A stretch of DNA of 64,000 nt from Oopsacas minuta (GCA_024704765.1 JAKMXF010000030.1:1-64000); one strand, 5' to 3'. Shown: positions 35,501-47,350, counted from the first letter of the stretch. The notes: generated from the sequence alone by a model not told the origin. A program made the numbers and translations.

Positions 35501-37718
35501 ACTTAACGTGATGGATGTTGTGCATACTTCTTCTAAGCTAGAGAGGAGACGATTGGCTGCCAGGAACCAATCAAATAAGGGCCTACAGCACTTCACTAAA
35601 GAGAATAAACAGATGTTAGAAGGGTATGAGAATTTGTTCTATCTTTTGCAAACTAATTCTGACTATTTTGCTAAACTTATATTTGAAATGCCGAGCGGAA
35701 AAACCACCGCATTCATGCAGGACGTGATTCTAACCGTATTCAATTACGCGTCAACTAATAGAGAACATTTCCTACTGTTACAGCTGTTCGAGACAGCTCT
35801 GCTTAAGGAAGTAGAATCTAAAGTGGAAAGGATTGATGACGTCATAACGGGAAATCCCACTGTCATAAAGCTTATCATATCATTCACACGTCGGATGGAT
35901 TATCAGCTGCATTCTCTTAAGCTTATCCTTGGCCCGTTAGTTAGAAAAGTACTTCAATCGGAGGATAGAATCAGTTTGAATCCTGTGGACATCTACAAGG
36001 CCTGGCTGTCTCAAACAGAAATAGACACCGGAGAATCGACCAAGCTTCCATATGAAGTATCAATTGTACAGGCATTGGACCACTTAGAGGTCAGAAATAG
36101 ACTCAAAGATGCCATGGAGATAGTTAAGAACGCAGCTGATGAATTCATGGATGCTATATTCAGTAATATTAATAATCTGCCTTATGGATTGCGGTACATG
36201 GCTTGCAAACTCAAAGAATTCTTAGAAAACAAATTTCCATCAGCTGATCGAGAAGATATCAGTAAAGTAGTAGGAAATCTATTATACTACAGATTCTTGA
36301 ATCCTGTGATAGCTGCTCCTGACGCTTTTGAGATTGTAGAGCTAGAGGCAGGAGAAAGTCTAGAGAACGAGCAGAGAAAGAAGCTGGGTAGTATAGCACG
36401 TATCCTACAGCATGCTGCTTCTAGGAAACTATTCGAGGGCGAATACAACTGTTTAGATGATCTGAATCCTTACATTATTAAGAGTTACGCACGCTTCATG
36501 GAGTTCTTCTCCCAATCAGCTGATGTTTGTACCGCAGAAGAGAAGTTTGGTATCACCGAGTACTCAGATCTAGTAATGCTATCTCGACCTGTTATAAATA
36601 TCAGTGCTAAAGAGGTTATTTCTACTCACAAGCTCTTATTAGCACATCTTAACGCTATTACAGAGGAAAATGATCCTCTTAGAGAGGTGTTAAAGGAGCT
36701 AGGAGACACCCCGGATATACGAGACCTCTTGGGGGACATAGACGATAAGAATATACCAGCGGAGGAGGCGCAGGAGAGATGGATCGAACTAGGGAGACAA
36801 GAAATAATGCTAACACTAATAAATAAATTCGAGAACATTCCAAAGGACAATCACTCCTTAGATACGAACGCTAAGTTCCTGGAGACAAAAGGAATGATAG
36901 TAGACCTCATGAAGGTACACCCAGGGGACACTTTACCGGAAATTGTCACCTCTGTCCACACAACTGAAACTGAGAAGAAATATGATTTAATGATTGAGAA
37001 ATTTGAAAGTCAAAACAACTCAGAAACAAATTTGCTTAAAAACTCTAGTCACAGTCATCACGGTAAGGTATATACCTTATCGGAACTAAAGTATATAGTT
37101 CGTGAGAACCTTGAATTCCTGGACGAACAAGGCGTTGTCAGGGGCGAGGATGGGTATCAGAATATATTGAATGCGATAGCCAGAGATATCCGTAATCAAC
37201 ACAGGTATAGGAGGGAGAGAAGGTGTGAAAAGGACCGTTTGAACCAAGCTATTTCCCAGCTGGATAATAAACACGTGTTCTTAGAAGAACAATTTGAATA
37301 TTATCAACTGTATGTACGTACTGCTACAGCTAATATGTCCAAGACAGGACACAAAGGAGCCCCTAAGAAAGATGTACAAGTTGTCACTTCTCCTGTGGAC
37401 AGAGGGGACACTTTCACACCTAAATCAATCCGCTACACAGCTCAGAAACTATTCGAGAAAGGAATCCTGATTGAAATAGAGGGCGTTTCCAGGACACAAT
37501 TCAAGACATTACAATTTGAGATAGTTAGTGTCAGTCACGGGAGTTTTGACATAAACGCTAAAATGTTTGGATTAGCAGCTGAGAAAGTCAACTTAGTATT
37601 TGAAGATTTGTTACAGCTGAGATTTGAGAATGTCCAAATAATGAAAATCCTTGATCGTGTCAAAGTGAACGTCAATTTGTTAATTTACCTGCTAAACAAG
37701 AAATTCTACGGACGATAG
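32594..37718 (+). CDS. IQGAP: IQGAP scaffold protein, one in-frame TAG
   Basis: The coding part seen is 32594-32773 (start of this exon uncertain), 32830-33209 and 33364-37718. Domains in order: calponin-homology domain (LEEARVWLSQCLEEEMP, FRHTDNINYWVQCMEKLGLPKLFYP, NMPRVVYCIHALS), IQGAP helical repeats, a WW-like segment (LWLECESIDLYPFYFN ... WRQP), one IQ motif (IFRIQSNLKVILGRRKFL), the RasGAP-related domain (KLPYEVSIVQALDHLEVR, NLLYYRFLNPVIAAPDAFEIV, LGSIARILQHAAS) and the RasGAP C-terminal region (LLIYLLNKKFYGR). It is a scaffold for CDC42/Rac, actin and calmodulin (family knowledge). A TAG at 35256-35258 interrupts otherwise continuous homology; the same frame resumes at once. A 42-nt intron ending at 35270 would remove it in frame but is shorter than other introns here. 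Only one IQ motif is seen; vertebrates have four. No initiating ATG was found in the first exon. Confidence 0.9.
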
Positions 37719-38334
37719 TCCCCTGTACCCCTCCTCTCTCTCACTTGTGACCAATTTTCTATCTTGTATTGTTAGAATAGCTACTATTATCACTCAATAT
37801 TTCTCTTAATATATTCTTGTATTTTACTTATTAATTATCAACAGCTCTCTAATCTAATTATAGACGTGTATAATAGGTTAAGACACCATTTTATCACCTG
37901 GTGGGAGGTAGCAAATGGTCCCATTTAGGACCTGTTGCACCCTCTTAAAATCCTGGCAACCATATAGACGCTTTGGTATGCGTAAACTAACACTTATGAA
38001 TTTGTTATAACTCAACAAGTAAATTATTTGAATAAACCCTTGCTTGGTTTCTTGATCTTTCTTATATAGGTATTCTAATTGGAACTAATATAATTATTGT
38101 GTGGTTATTATGCAATATATGTATGTGTTAGTTCTTATATATATAATATTTGAATAATAGCTGAAGAGGGGATTTAGGGTCATAGAGTGCGAATAGATAT
38201 TATCACACCTTTTCGGATGCAAATAGGAGACACTTTTTAGACCAATACCTTAATTACTAGCCTACTCTAACACCTCTTAATGTTAGTTCCAATTGTAACT
38301 ATCGTTGCTTGATTTTAGGCGCGTAATATATAAA
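37719..38334. other. Spacer between IQGAP and ARHGAP21/23-like gene
   Basis: No gene seen. It should hold the IQGAP 3' untranslated region and the promoter of the next gene. A TTTTAG before 38320 resembles a splice acceptor, so a 5' untranslated exon may lie upstream. Confidence 0.45.
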
Positions 38335-41300
38335 ATGAGCGCCATACTTAGTGGCGGTTATTTTACTACATGGTATATAAATAACAACCAATCATATTCA
38401 TTGCTTGTAAACTGTTCTAAAATTAGAATAATGTGTGAAAAATTTCCCTCACAAAATCTGGAGATTACTATAGTATATCAGAGGATGGATGCCCCCCGTC
38501 CAGAGATCCAACTCCTGTCTATACAGGTCCGTGAGGTGCAGGACCATCAACTGGCGTACTCCAGATTCAAGTCGTCTGTCTGTCGGTTATTTCAGCTCCC
38601 TAAGTCGACCCCCTTCATGATAAAGGATACTGTCTCTGGAGCTAAAATGACGCGAGATAGATTCTCAGAATATTTGAAGTCGAAATCATTTCCGTTAGTC
38701 TGGCGGATGATAACAGCTCTCCCGGGGGAGGAGGGTGTTAATAAGATCACCCTCTCACAGATGGACTCTTGTGCAACAGGGACAACAGACTCATCCACCA
38801 ATACCCTAGACCTGTCCCCTCAACAGACACCCAAGACCATAATAGATACAAATCAGTTACATTCCATTGCTCGTACTTTATCACTAGGGTGGAATGAACA
38901 TACAAATACTTACGGTTTGGAAACTAAAACTATACAAATTCCTAACTCAGGGAAACAGCTGATATTCATATCAAAGCGCGCCCAAAACCTATCAGTTTCC
39001 CCGCCACCAGCTGGCCAATCATCTCTCTCAGTCGGGGACCTAATTCTTAAAATAGAAGGGAGGTCTGTGACTGATATGAGTAGAGAGGAGATAGGGATTC
39101 ATTTGAACTACCCCTTGGCTAATTTGAGGTCCATTTCTCTGGGTATTGTCCCTTGGACAGAGACCCCTCAGGACATTAAAGATATCATATCAGAGGCTAT
39201 TGGATATGAACTAGAACCTACTTCTAATCAGGGACTAACACCTAATCAAGTGGATGTAACCGAGAGATTACCTACTACTAATTCGGAACCTAATTTCTGG
39301 ACAATCCCTGTATCCTCAATAGATGATCCTATATCTCCTGAACCAATCAAGACTCCTAACACCTCTCCTCGCAAGAGAAAAGCTAGATATCCATTCTCCA
39401 CTGGATCAGCTGTTGAGCTAGTTTCACAGAACAGAAGTCCAAATAAGAAAATGGGTATTCTAACCGGAACTAAAGGAAGAACCAGGGCTCTGTCCTCTTG
39501 TACCCGATCAGATTCTTTCAATTATATTCCTTCAGATCCGTTGTCATCATGTCCCGTATCAGAGCCAACTGTACCTCCTCCTGAACAGCCAATTAACACC
39601 TCTGATATTGGATTGTTAGCTAGTTCCACTGAAAATATCCCTAAACTGCTTTCTGATACTAACAACAAACAGGAACTATCAAATACCTCCTCTGATGGTC
39701 AGAATCTATTCAAAGATGACTTCTTACTGGAACCAAATCAAATATCAGCTGATACCAATGTGGAACTAACTTTAGTACCAAGTAGGGAGTTACTAGTGGA
39801 TTCTAACCCAGAGGAAACTACAATTGCTCATCAGCTGATTAGACAAGAATTATCAGCTGATATCAATCCGGAACTAAGTGATGAACCGGAACTCCCAGAA
39901 GTGCCCGATAATTCTAAACCAGAACTAAATGAAATACTGGATGATACAGTACCTGAAGTTACCATGACACATTCTGAAGTATTTCCACAACTAACTTTAG
40001 TTCCATTTGACATGAATCCAGAACTAATATCAGCTGATACTAAATTGGAACTAAGTGAGAATTCAGCTGATATCAATCCGGAAGTGACTTTAGTTCCATT
40101 TGACATGAATCCAGAACTAATATCAGCTTATACCAAAACGGAACTAAGTAAGAATTCAGCTGATATCAATCCAGAAGTGACTTTAGTTTCATATTTACAG
40201 AATTCAGACCTTGATCACTCCCCTGTGTCCAATTTAGACCCCTTCCCTTCTCCCCCACAACCTCCTATCAGGATCAAATTGTCCCCTCTTGGTCCGAAGT
40301 TCTCTCGCTCAGCTTCTGACAGCAAAACTAACCGTTTAATGCTCAGACAGTTTGGTTCTGGTTCAAGTTCCTCTGACATGGATACAGAAGATACGACAGG
40401 AATGCATTATGTCACAGATCCACCAAATGTTGAAGAGAAGTATAATATACTTAATCACCCCTTCGAGCCATTTGACGACACATTTCAGCCACCTAAAACC
40501 ACTTCACACCTCAAGGTTTCACAGAAACAGCATAGTTCCAGAATGACGTCACTAGAAAAATTCGATTCATTCCGTAGATTTCTAACAAACTCTAAATCAG
40601 AGAATTATGACTTGTCAGCGAATATGCCAATTGTGTCAGATCTTAACACCACAATTGTGTCCAATTCTTGCACGGAATTCATTAACCCAAGTTTCCAGGG
40701 ATCTGTCCATGGGGTCTACCGGTCCTTTGATATGACAGAAAAGTCACACCCTAGGAAACCATCCTCTAAGAGGCGAGTTTCACACCTTGAGGCATTCGAA
40801 ATGGACACTTTTAAGGATGTACAATCTACCAATGATATTGCATATTATTCAACTGATGAATCTGATTATGAGAATGATGATTCACATTTTCACACCTCTA
40901 GACACATGACCGCTGTACCCATTGGTCTAATCACCCCAGTGAGACCCCGAAAACTTGCCGTCAATCGAGACCCTGACCCCAGACCGCTTTCAGGTACCGG
41001 AATCCCCCGCTCAAATTCAGAGGCCTCGAATTTGAGCGGGGGATTCTATGAAGATGAAGCTAATGGCGTCACAATCCGAGCCAGACTCATGCGTAAACAG
41101 AAAGCCATGTTGTCATCACCTCACGTAACAGCTGATAGCATGGATTACTTTAACACCCCTGCCTCTCCTCCCCAACTACCAAATGGTAACAGAAGGAATT
41201 TCATCTCAGAGACTGTTAAAGTTAATAAATCAAGTTTGTACTCTGGCAAACCTTCTGAATTTGTACACCCCGCATACCGTCCATACCAGTCAATCGGTAA

Positions 41301-42963
41301 CATGGAGATTACTGAAAGAATGTGTGATAAACTGAGGGAGAAATTTCAACCAATCACAAACGGGCCTCTCTCCAGAAAACATGAGTTCGACGGTCGTAAT
41401 AGACGAAAAGCACAGGACAGGAGTTGGAAGAACCTCTATGTCCAACTTCATGAGTCTGATCTGATATTCTACAAGTCAGAGGCAGCGTATAATAACGACA
41501 AACCAAACCTTAAGTCCCTGACACGTGACAGAGGTGATCACCACTTCCAATATGACCACATTGTGTCGCTACACCACGCTAAACTATACATTCCAAACGA
41601 CTATATGGCTGTCAAGCGTAACACTACAAGTTATGTATTCAGAATACAGACAGAGAACACGAGTACCTATCTCATACGTGCTCTCTCTCTCCCCCTCATG
41701 TTTGGATGGATTCTATCATTTATTGAGGCTCGTGTCCTCCCTCCTACAGACCATCCGCACTCAATTGGTCTCTTTCAGGACCTAGACAAGCGACAAAAGA
41801 ACACCATTGAGGGGGCGAATAGGTACATACAGCGTATACAACAGAAAATGAGATCTAAACTATTTACACGCAGAGACTCTGAGATCTCTCTGGAACCAAT
41901 TTTCGGACCTTCCATCTTGAAATGTGCACACGCGCGTGAGAACGAAAAAATACCTCTGTTTGTTGAGATGTGTGTGAAGGAGATAGAGGAGAGGGGGATG
42001 GAATCTGATGGGATCTATAGGGTGTCTGGGACAGCTCGAAACATCAAATCTCTCCGTGACGACATGTCTCGTGGAGTTGATATAGATCCAGATGATGAGA
42101 GATGGGCAGATGAGAATAACATAGCAGGCTTATTCAAATTATTCTTTAAGGAACTAACAGAACCATTAGTATCAGCTGATCTCTACAATTCTCTAATTGG
42201 TACTATAAGCAAAACACTTGATTCACAAGGTCAGCTGATTAGAGAGGTACAAAGGTTGATACAATCAATGCCTGACACAAATCTTAACACCTTAGACTAC
42301 GTAGTGGCACATTTGTGTCGTGTGGCACAATGTTCCACTAAGAATCGCATGAGTGTCAGGAACCTAGCAATTGTATTTGGGCCTACTCTGATAACACGGA
42401 GAGACCTGACTAGTATCGAACTTATCAGCCAAACAAATGCCCAGGTATGCATTATGGAACTATTGATTCTACACTATGACCATGTGTTTAACTGCAAACC
42501 AATCAAAGATCAGCTGTTCGATTCCAAAAGGTGTCCGAGTTCTCTATCCACTCACTCAATTGTCCGTCAGTCACGGAATTCTACTTCTGGGTTTCCAGGT
42601 GATAAGATCCGCCGCGTGTCGAGTACAGATCCTCCTCTCCCTTCTACAACACCTCCGCCCCCCTATCCTGATCCTCATGAACCCCTGGATTCCAAATTGT
42701 CCCGCTCATGGAGCGAGGAGGTACTGACGAGGGTAAATATAATCGGTGAATCATTCGGGAGTGAATTATTCAGGGGCAGCCCAACCGAAGCCATTAACAC
42801 CTCTTCAACTCTCCCCAGAGGACGCTCAGGCCACTCCCCAATAGAGCAGACGATCCCCCATCCCCTCAGCAACACCCACTGGCACATCCCTCTTGATCAT
42901 ATCCCTCCATCTATTGTCCGAATAGATCGCTCCAATTCTAAAAAGAATTCTACATTTTTCTAA
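38335..42963 (+). CDS. ARHGAP21/23-like protein: PDZ, PH, RhoGAP
   Basis: An unbroken frame of about 1542 residues from the ATG at 38335; there is no ATG further upstream in frame. A PDZ-like domain lies near residues 190-280 (KQLIFISKRAQNLS, SVGDLILKIEGRSVTDMSREE). A long disordered middle carries degenerate repeats (ISADxxxELS). The PH domain is near 1030-1140 (SWKNLYVQLHESDLIFYKSE, FGWILSFIEA). The RhoGAP domain is near 1190-1390, with arginine finger in DGIYRVSGTARN, then GLFKLFFKELTEPLV and RNLAIVFGPTL. This domain order is that of ARHGAP21/23, which acts on CDC42/RhoA at Golgi and junctions (family knowledge). It has no intron over 4.6 kb, in contrast with neighbours of 19-22 exons. The tail is proline-rich and ends SKKNSTFF. 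Confidence 0.9.
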   Translation: MSAILSGGYFTTWYINNNQSYSLLVNCSKIRIMCEKFPSQNLEITIVYQRMDAPRPEIQLLSIQVREVQDHQLAYSRFKSSVCRLFQLPKSTPFMIKDTVSGAKMTRDRFSEYLKSKSFPLVWRMITALPGEEGVNKITLSQMDSCATGTTDSSTNTLDLSPQQTPKTIIDTNQLHSIARTLSLGWNEHTNTYGLETKTIQIPNSGKQLIFISKRAQNLSVSPPPAGQSSLSVGDLILKIEGRSVTDMSREEIGIHLNYPLANLRSISLGIVPWTETPQDIKDIISEAIGYELEPTSNQGLTPNQVDVTERLPTTNSEPNFWTIPVSSIDDPISPEPIKTPNTSPRKRKARYPFSTGSAVELVSQNRSPNKKMGILTGTKGRTRALSSCTRSDSFNYIPSDPLSSCPVSEPTVPPPEQPINTSDIGLLASSTENIPKLLSDTNNKQELSNTSSDGQNLFKDDFLLEPNQISADTNVELTLVPSRELLVDSNPEETTIAHQLIRQELSADINPELSDEPELPEVPDNSKPELNEILDDTVPEVTMTHSEVFPQLTLVPFDMNPELISADTKLELSENSADINPEVTLVPFDMNPELISAYTKTELSKNSADINPEVTLVSYLQNSDLDHSPVSNLDPFPSPPQPPIRIKLSPLGPKFSRSASDSKTNRLMLRQFGSGSSSSDMDTEDTTGMHYVTDPPNVEEKYNILNHPFEPFDDTFQPPKTTSHLKVSQKQHSSRMTSLEKFDSFRRFLTNSKSENYDLSANMPIVSDLNTTIVSNSCTEFINPSFQGSVHGVYRSFDMTEKSHPRKPSSKRRVSHLEAFEMDTFKDVQSTNDIAYYSTDESDYENDDSHFHTSRHMTAVPIGLITPVRPRKLAVNRDPDPRPLSGTGIPRSNSEASNLSGGFYEDEANGVTIRARLMRKQKAMLSSPHVTADSMDYFNTPASPPQLPNGNRRNFISETVKVNKSSLYSGKPSEFVHPAYRPYQSIGNMEITERMCDKLREKFQPITNGPLSRKHEFDGRNRRKAQDRSWKNLYVQLHESDLIFYKSEAAYNNDKPNLKSLTRDRGDHHFQYDHIVSLHHAKLYIPNDYMAVKRNTTSYVFRIQTENTSTYLIRALSLPLMFGWILSFIEARVLPPTDHPHSIGLFQDLDKRQKNTIEGANRYIQRIQQKMRSKLFTRRDSEISLEPIFGPSILKCAHARENEKIPLFVEMCVKEIEERGMESDGIYRVSGTARNIKSLRDDMSRGVDIDPDDERWADENNIAGLFKLFFKELTEPLVSADLYNSLIGTISKTLDSQGQLIREVQRLIQSMPDTNLNTLDYVVAHLCRVAQCSTKNRMSVRNLAIVFGPTLITRRDLTSIELISQTNAQVCIMELLILHYDHVFNCKPIKDQLFDSKRCPSSLSTHSIVRQSRNSTSGFPGDKIRRVSSTDPPLPSTTPPPPYPDPHEPLDSKLSRSWSEEVLTRVNIIGESFGSELFRGSPTEAINTSSTLPRGRSGHSPIEQTIPHPLSNTHWHIPLDHIPPSIVRIDRSNSKKNSTFF
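39700..40200 (+). repeat. Coding direct repeats carrying the word TCAGCTGAT
   Basis: Within the ARHGAP21/23-like frame a degenerate unit of about 75-120 bases repeats several times, with 'CCAGAACTAATATCAGCT' and 'TTAGTTCCATTTGACATGAA' occurring more than once. It encodes acidic PELISADT- and DINPEVT-type peptides. The copies are close in DNA as well as protein, which indicates recent expansion. Confidence 0.85.
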
Positions 42964-43236
42964 TTTGCCACCAGAGCATGTAAATAGCAGATAAATCTGT
43001 AATATTTTATTCATTTAATTATGACAGTATGATATACTTATTATGGGTCTATTCACACCTGATTTTGGTAATATACAAACTGTGTTTGTTACAAATATAG
43101 ATATTATAAAATAAACGACAATATCTAGTGATTAATAACATTCCGAACTCAATTAATAACTTCAAAAGTGTTAATCATAATTATATAAACTAATCTTGAT
43201 GGAATCCATGGTCCAAATTTGAATTATAATTATATT

Positions 43237-43426
43237 ACAGTGTATACCGGTATAAATATACAGGAATATATGAGAACCCTCTTCCAGAGGATGGTGCTTA
43301 TAACCGGTATAAACCGTCTTCCAGAGGATGGTGCTTATAACCGGTATAAACCGTCTTCCAGAGGATGGTGCTTATAACCGGTATAAACCGTCTTCCAGAG
43401 GATGGTGCTTATAACCGGTATATACT
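43237..43426. repeat. ACCGGT-containing repeat with 37-bp tandem array
   Basis: A lead-in TATACCGGTATAAATATACA is followed by three and a half copies of CCGTCTTCCAGAGGATGGTG plus CTTATAACCGGTATAAA. Single copies of the same sequence occur at 53505-53613 and 56255-56393. The palindrome ATACCGGTAT or its near form bounds each unit. Confidence 0.9.
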
Positions 43427-43596
43427 GTGTTTGTGATTATTTGATACTATCCATAGTCCATACAGATTATGATTTAATTTCTCGAATTCCGCTCTCTCAG
43501 ATTTTGAGCCATTTGTGTCAAGCCACTTTACGCCACTTTATACTTTCAAGTTTATTCGACACAAAATTATTTGTCAAAACAGTTCATAAATACGCA

Positions 43597-43863
43597 AACT
43601 ATAAACAGCTGTTTGCTATTAATCTTATCCATATATAGCGACACAATTCTAACACTTATATATTTCCTCTTAACTTAATTAACTCTGTAACAAACAAACA
43701 AACAAATGTTCTTATCTTATACTTTAAAACAATATAATCATATTTTCACACCTTCGTCATTTCTAAGAGGACACATGAATACTCACAGATATCACTTATC
43801 GTATTCATGATTATATAACTATTCTAAAGGTGACAAGTTAATTGGTTTAGTTCCAATTTAAAT
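43597..43863 (+). repeat. Left arm of 267-bp inverted duplication
   Basis: This segment is the reverse complement of 51019-51285 with only a few mismatches, both arms being 267 bp. It begins AACTATAAACAGCTGTTTGC and ends TTCCAATTTAAAT. It contains a short CAAA tract and the word TTTTCACACCTT. Two copies of one element in opposite orientation is the simplest reading. Confidence 0.93.
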
Positions 43864-44044
43864 CTAAACTCTGGTAACATTTGTAAAGATTCTCTTATAC
43901 TTTTGTCTCTGATTAACAAATAATAATTGAAAACCAAATTTTGACACTTAATCATAATTTTACGCGGGGATTCGTATATATTATAATTACAAATATTTAA
44001 TTGTGATCAGAGGTCAGATAGATTAAATAATAATAATAATAATA

Positions 44045-44291
44045 CACTGCCTGGCCAAAAGTATTGGAACACTGTTTACAACTTGTGCACAAGTGGCATT
44101 AGATGAGAATATGTTGAAAGATTCTATGGATATTCCAGAAAGTAGAACAATAGCTTGTTATCATTCGTTTTATGATATATTTATGTTCAAAATTTTTGAA
44201 ACCATCTTTAGCTTATACAACTATGGTAGCATACCCTTTGTTTCAGGTATTAATTGTGGCAGGGTGTTCCAATACTTTTGGCCAGGCAGTG
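44045..44291. mobile_element. Non-autonomous Tc1/mariner-type MITE, 247 bp
   Basis: Perfect 28-bp terminal inverted repeats start CACTGCCTGGCCAAAAGTAT and are flanked by TA on both sides, the target duplication of the Tc1/mariner superfamily. The motif GGCCAAAAGTATTGG at the ends is typical of Tc1-like elements. The 190-bp interior has no transposase. Perfect ends suggest recent insertion. A copy encoding the transposase must exist elsewhere if it is still mobile. Confidence 0.92.
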
Positions 44292-44636
44292 TATGTAACG
44301 AATACCTGATATACCCGCTTAAAATTATAGATCATGTTCTCCCGCTTATATATTATCATTTTGGCGCCTTAATTGTATATATTCCTCTCATAATTCATCG
44401 TTTTAGCGCCTATAATTTTGTCTAATTCTATCTAGAGGTGACAGACAATTGCTTCTTAGTCCAGACCAATCAAAGTATACATTATGCTTTATGGACTCCT
44501 GGCATGTAGGTGTGAAATTATATTATGGAACTATAACTAATCATATTCAAGATTTTACTTAACAACCATATCCATCTCAAGAATTCGAAGATTGTACAGT
44601 TTCTTGGCTATGAGACAATTATCCACAAACCTGATA

Positions 44637-44721
44637 CAATGAAACCTCGTTAATACGTACTCCGGATAAGGAGTACAAATCTCGACGGTCCCTTGGTGTA
44701 CGTATTGACGAAGTTCTACTG
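44637..44721. mobile_element. Pogo-like hairpin MITE, 85 bp
   Basis: Ends CAATGAAACCTCGTTAATAC and, inverted, CAGTAGAACTTCGTCAATAC are flanked by TA. The 'CAGTAGAACYTCG' start is the style of pogo/Tigger ends. Confidence 0.75.
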
Positions 44722-47350
44722 TAATATGATAAATCACCCAAATAGGATAACCGCCCATAACACATCCTTATTAAAGATATATAACTATTCTTGCATTTTG
44801 TTTGAGTGTAATTATTGTGTTGAGGGTTGTAACAGGTGTGAGGTGGTTTGTAGGTGGAACAGATATTAAACCTGTGTTTACCATCAAAGATAGGAAATTG
44901 CTTTTATAAAAGAAGTTAAAAACATAACTGAAAAACAAATGTGTATGTGCATATTAGGCGCGTACTTGTACATGTTAAGCGCATCTTTTATATTTTAAGC
45001 GCGTACTCAATAGTTTAGGCGCGCTAATTAACTCTGATTGAATGGAAATTTATTCAAATTTGAATCAATAATTCTTCCTTGTATTCTTGTGTGTACAGAT
45101 TACACACCTTATCGTATCGTTATCAATAATGGATTATTTGTTTTGAGACAACTGGTACAGCTGATTCGAATGATCTATTCGTGTTTGTCTGGTATGCCCT
45201 GTAAACAAATAGTGATACAAATAAACAATATTGTTAAGTGAATTGATATAAGGGACAATACGATAATAAGGTTAAAGTCTGTTGTGATTATTTACAAAGA
45301 ATGTTACAGATAGTTCCAGTACACAGCAACCAGAATTTTTGCAATAGAGCAAAATTTGAATATTTACCCGCGCAATTTCTGAGAAAACTGCCGTATATCT
45401 TGCCCAATCAGATTAGAGGGTCTACCTAATACTTCTAAGCTGATATTCCATTGGTCAATTGATTCCATAGTACACGTAATACTAAAAATTCCTAATTGCT
45501 TATCCTACATATTTTAAGGTGTCATATAAATCTAATTATAGTATAAGCTAAAATTCTGTAATATATTCTGGAGAATAATCTCTGGATTGTGGCCACACCT
45601 ATCATTTATGACTCATATCATGTAACATAAAGTCTGCTGTCGATAATTTGTGAATTTTAAGCATTATTATATTGCTCCTATGTTTCTTCGATTAATTGGT
45701 TCCATGTGGAACCAAGATGCCGTCGGCATTTATACATTGTCCATACCTCCCCTGTCTGGACTGGAGGAGGAGTTTGATAGGAACTTCGCCCTAACCGTCC
45801 GCACAGGGCCGTCATAGTCACAATTCAATTGTTTCTATCTGTATAGTTAATGAATGAATGAATTATAACATGTGGCAGTGCCACAATATGCCACAATTTC
45901 GATGGGTTCCTTTTCATCTATAGTACCGAATAATAGATGGTTTCAATATGAATATGTGTTAATTGAATTTATATGACAGTTCAGTGTTGTTACATTGTAA
46001 AGAGTCGTTTAACTACTTGACAACCAGTTTGGAATGTTATACGCGTTCCTACGTATTATATTGGAGTAACACGAATTCTTTCGTGGTAACTAAGCAACTG
46101 CTGCTATTTACGTAACTGCGAAGATTTTAAGCGCCGAAAATTGTAGTCTTTATTATTGACAGTCAGCTGGTTTATAAATCAAACAGTTGACTAGTTAATT
46201 CATTCATTAACTACTGAATAACACTTGATTATTCACACCTAACGGAATAATAATATTTCTTTCTTCTTCTGAAGTTCTGAGGTTATGGTTTCGAGCGCAA
46301 AACTAATTAAGTTTGATTGAAACTACCGCACTTTTGTCTATCATTCTTTTATCTATGCTGACATCATAGTTCCAATTGTAACTATAACGTGTGATGATTT
46401 ATATGGTCCCTTTGTGGGGGAAATTCTAAATTCTGGATTTGGAAATGTTTTCAATATTTATATTCAATTCTAATCATTTTCAAATCGTAAATTATATATC
46501 CATATATGGAACTATTTTATATACATATGGAACTATAAATTGCCTTCATTTCTGCTGATAAAACACCAATCAGATACCTTTCTTTAGTTCCAATCCACTT
46601 GTGATAATATTTCTAATTAATATACAATTATTAAGGACCTTTATTAGGACTCACACGAATTAAACCTAGATATTCAAACTGAAACTATAGAACACCTGCA
46701 TTCAGTTAGTTCCTATTTAGGGGAAAGTTTGTAACCTGAGGGCCACACTTGTGATGTCGGGTACACAAGGACAATGGGCGTAGCAGAACAGGATGTAGGG
46801 ATGCACAACCTGTCAAATTCTAAGGGGGGCAGGTCTCATACGTATCGTGGGATCATAAGGGCTCCATGGGGGCAAGATATTGGGTACAATATAAGGTCTA
46901 TTTGTTCCAAGAATAAAATGCTATTTCCAAAACATTTTTCTCGCTTTTTGCCGCGTCATACAGGATTTTGGCGCTCAGAGATAGCTTATACTGAGAAATA
47001 TTTTCCAATTTTCGGCGCCAAATAGATAATTCAGGCGCTAAACTGAACTCAGCTTCTTACAGGAAAATAATTTGGTATTATAAGTGGCAGCTTATGATTA
47101 AATTGTGTCAGATTACCACTATTAGGAAATAATTATAGGAATTATTGAATTCTCAGAAGTGGCAGAGATAATCTTTTGTGACTCCAAATGGTTGCCGACA
47201 CATTTTGCATTCCTAAGTAGCATCTTAACGACGTAATATATCAGCTGATATGAAGCATTTGCAAAATGTAAACACATTTGATATAAATATATTAATTACA
47301 TATTTAGAATTAGGATAATATTATGAATCAGCTGGAAGTAATGTTTAAAA

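Larger units (their letters stand above)
42964..47350. other. Gene-poor region with transposon-derived repeats
   Basis: I find no gene in 4.4 kb. Clear contents are listed separately: a 37-bp tandem repeat, one arm of a 267-bp inverted duplication, a Tc1/mariner-type MITE and a pogo-like hairpin element. Open frames at 44093, 45038 and 46774 show no known domain. The 3' untranslated region of the ARHGAP21/23-like gene and that of the DOK-like gene should lie at the two ends. Confidence 0.6.

Noticed and set aside
39831-40106. Minus-strand serine/glycine-rich frame
   Set aside because: Mirror of the ISADT coding repeats of the ARHGAP21/23-like gene.
44093-44425. Plus-strand frame of 110 codons
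   Set aside because: It starts inside the Tc1/mariner MITE and runs out through its right end; no transposase similarity.
45700-45830. Possible tRNA or structured RNA around TTCCATGTGGAACC
   Set aside because: No cloverleaf with A and B boxes could be built; only a short palindrome is present.
46774-47025. Plus-strand frame of 83 codons in the gene-poor region
   Set aside because: No domain, no splice partners, isolated from other coding signals.
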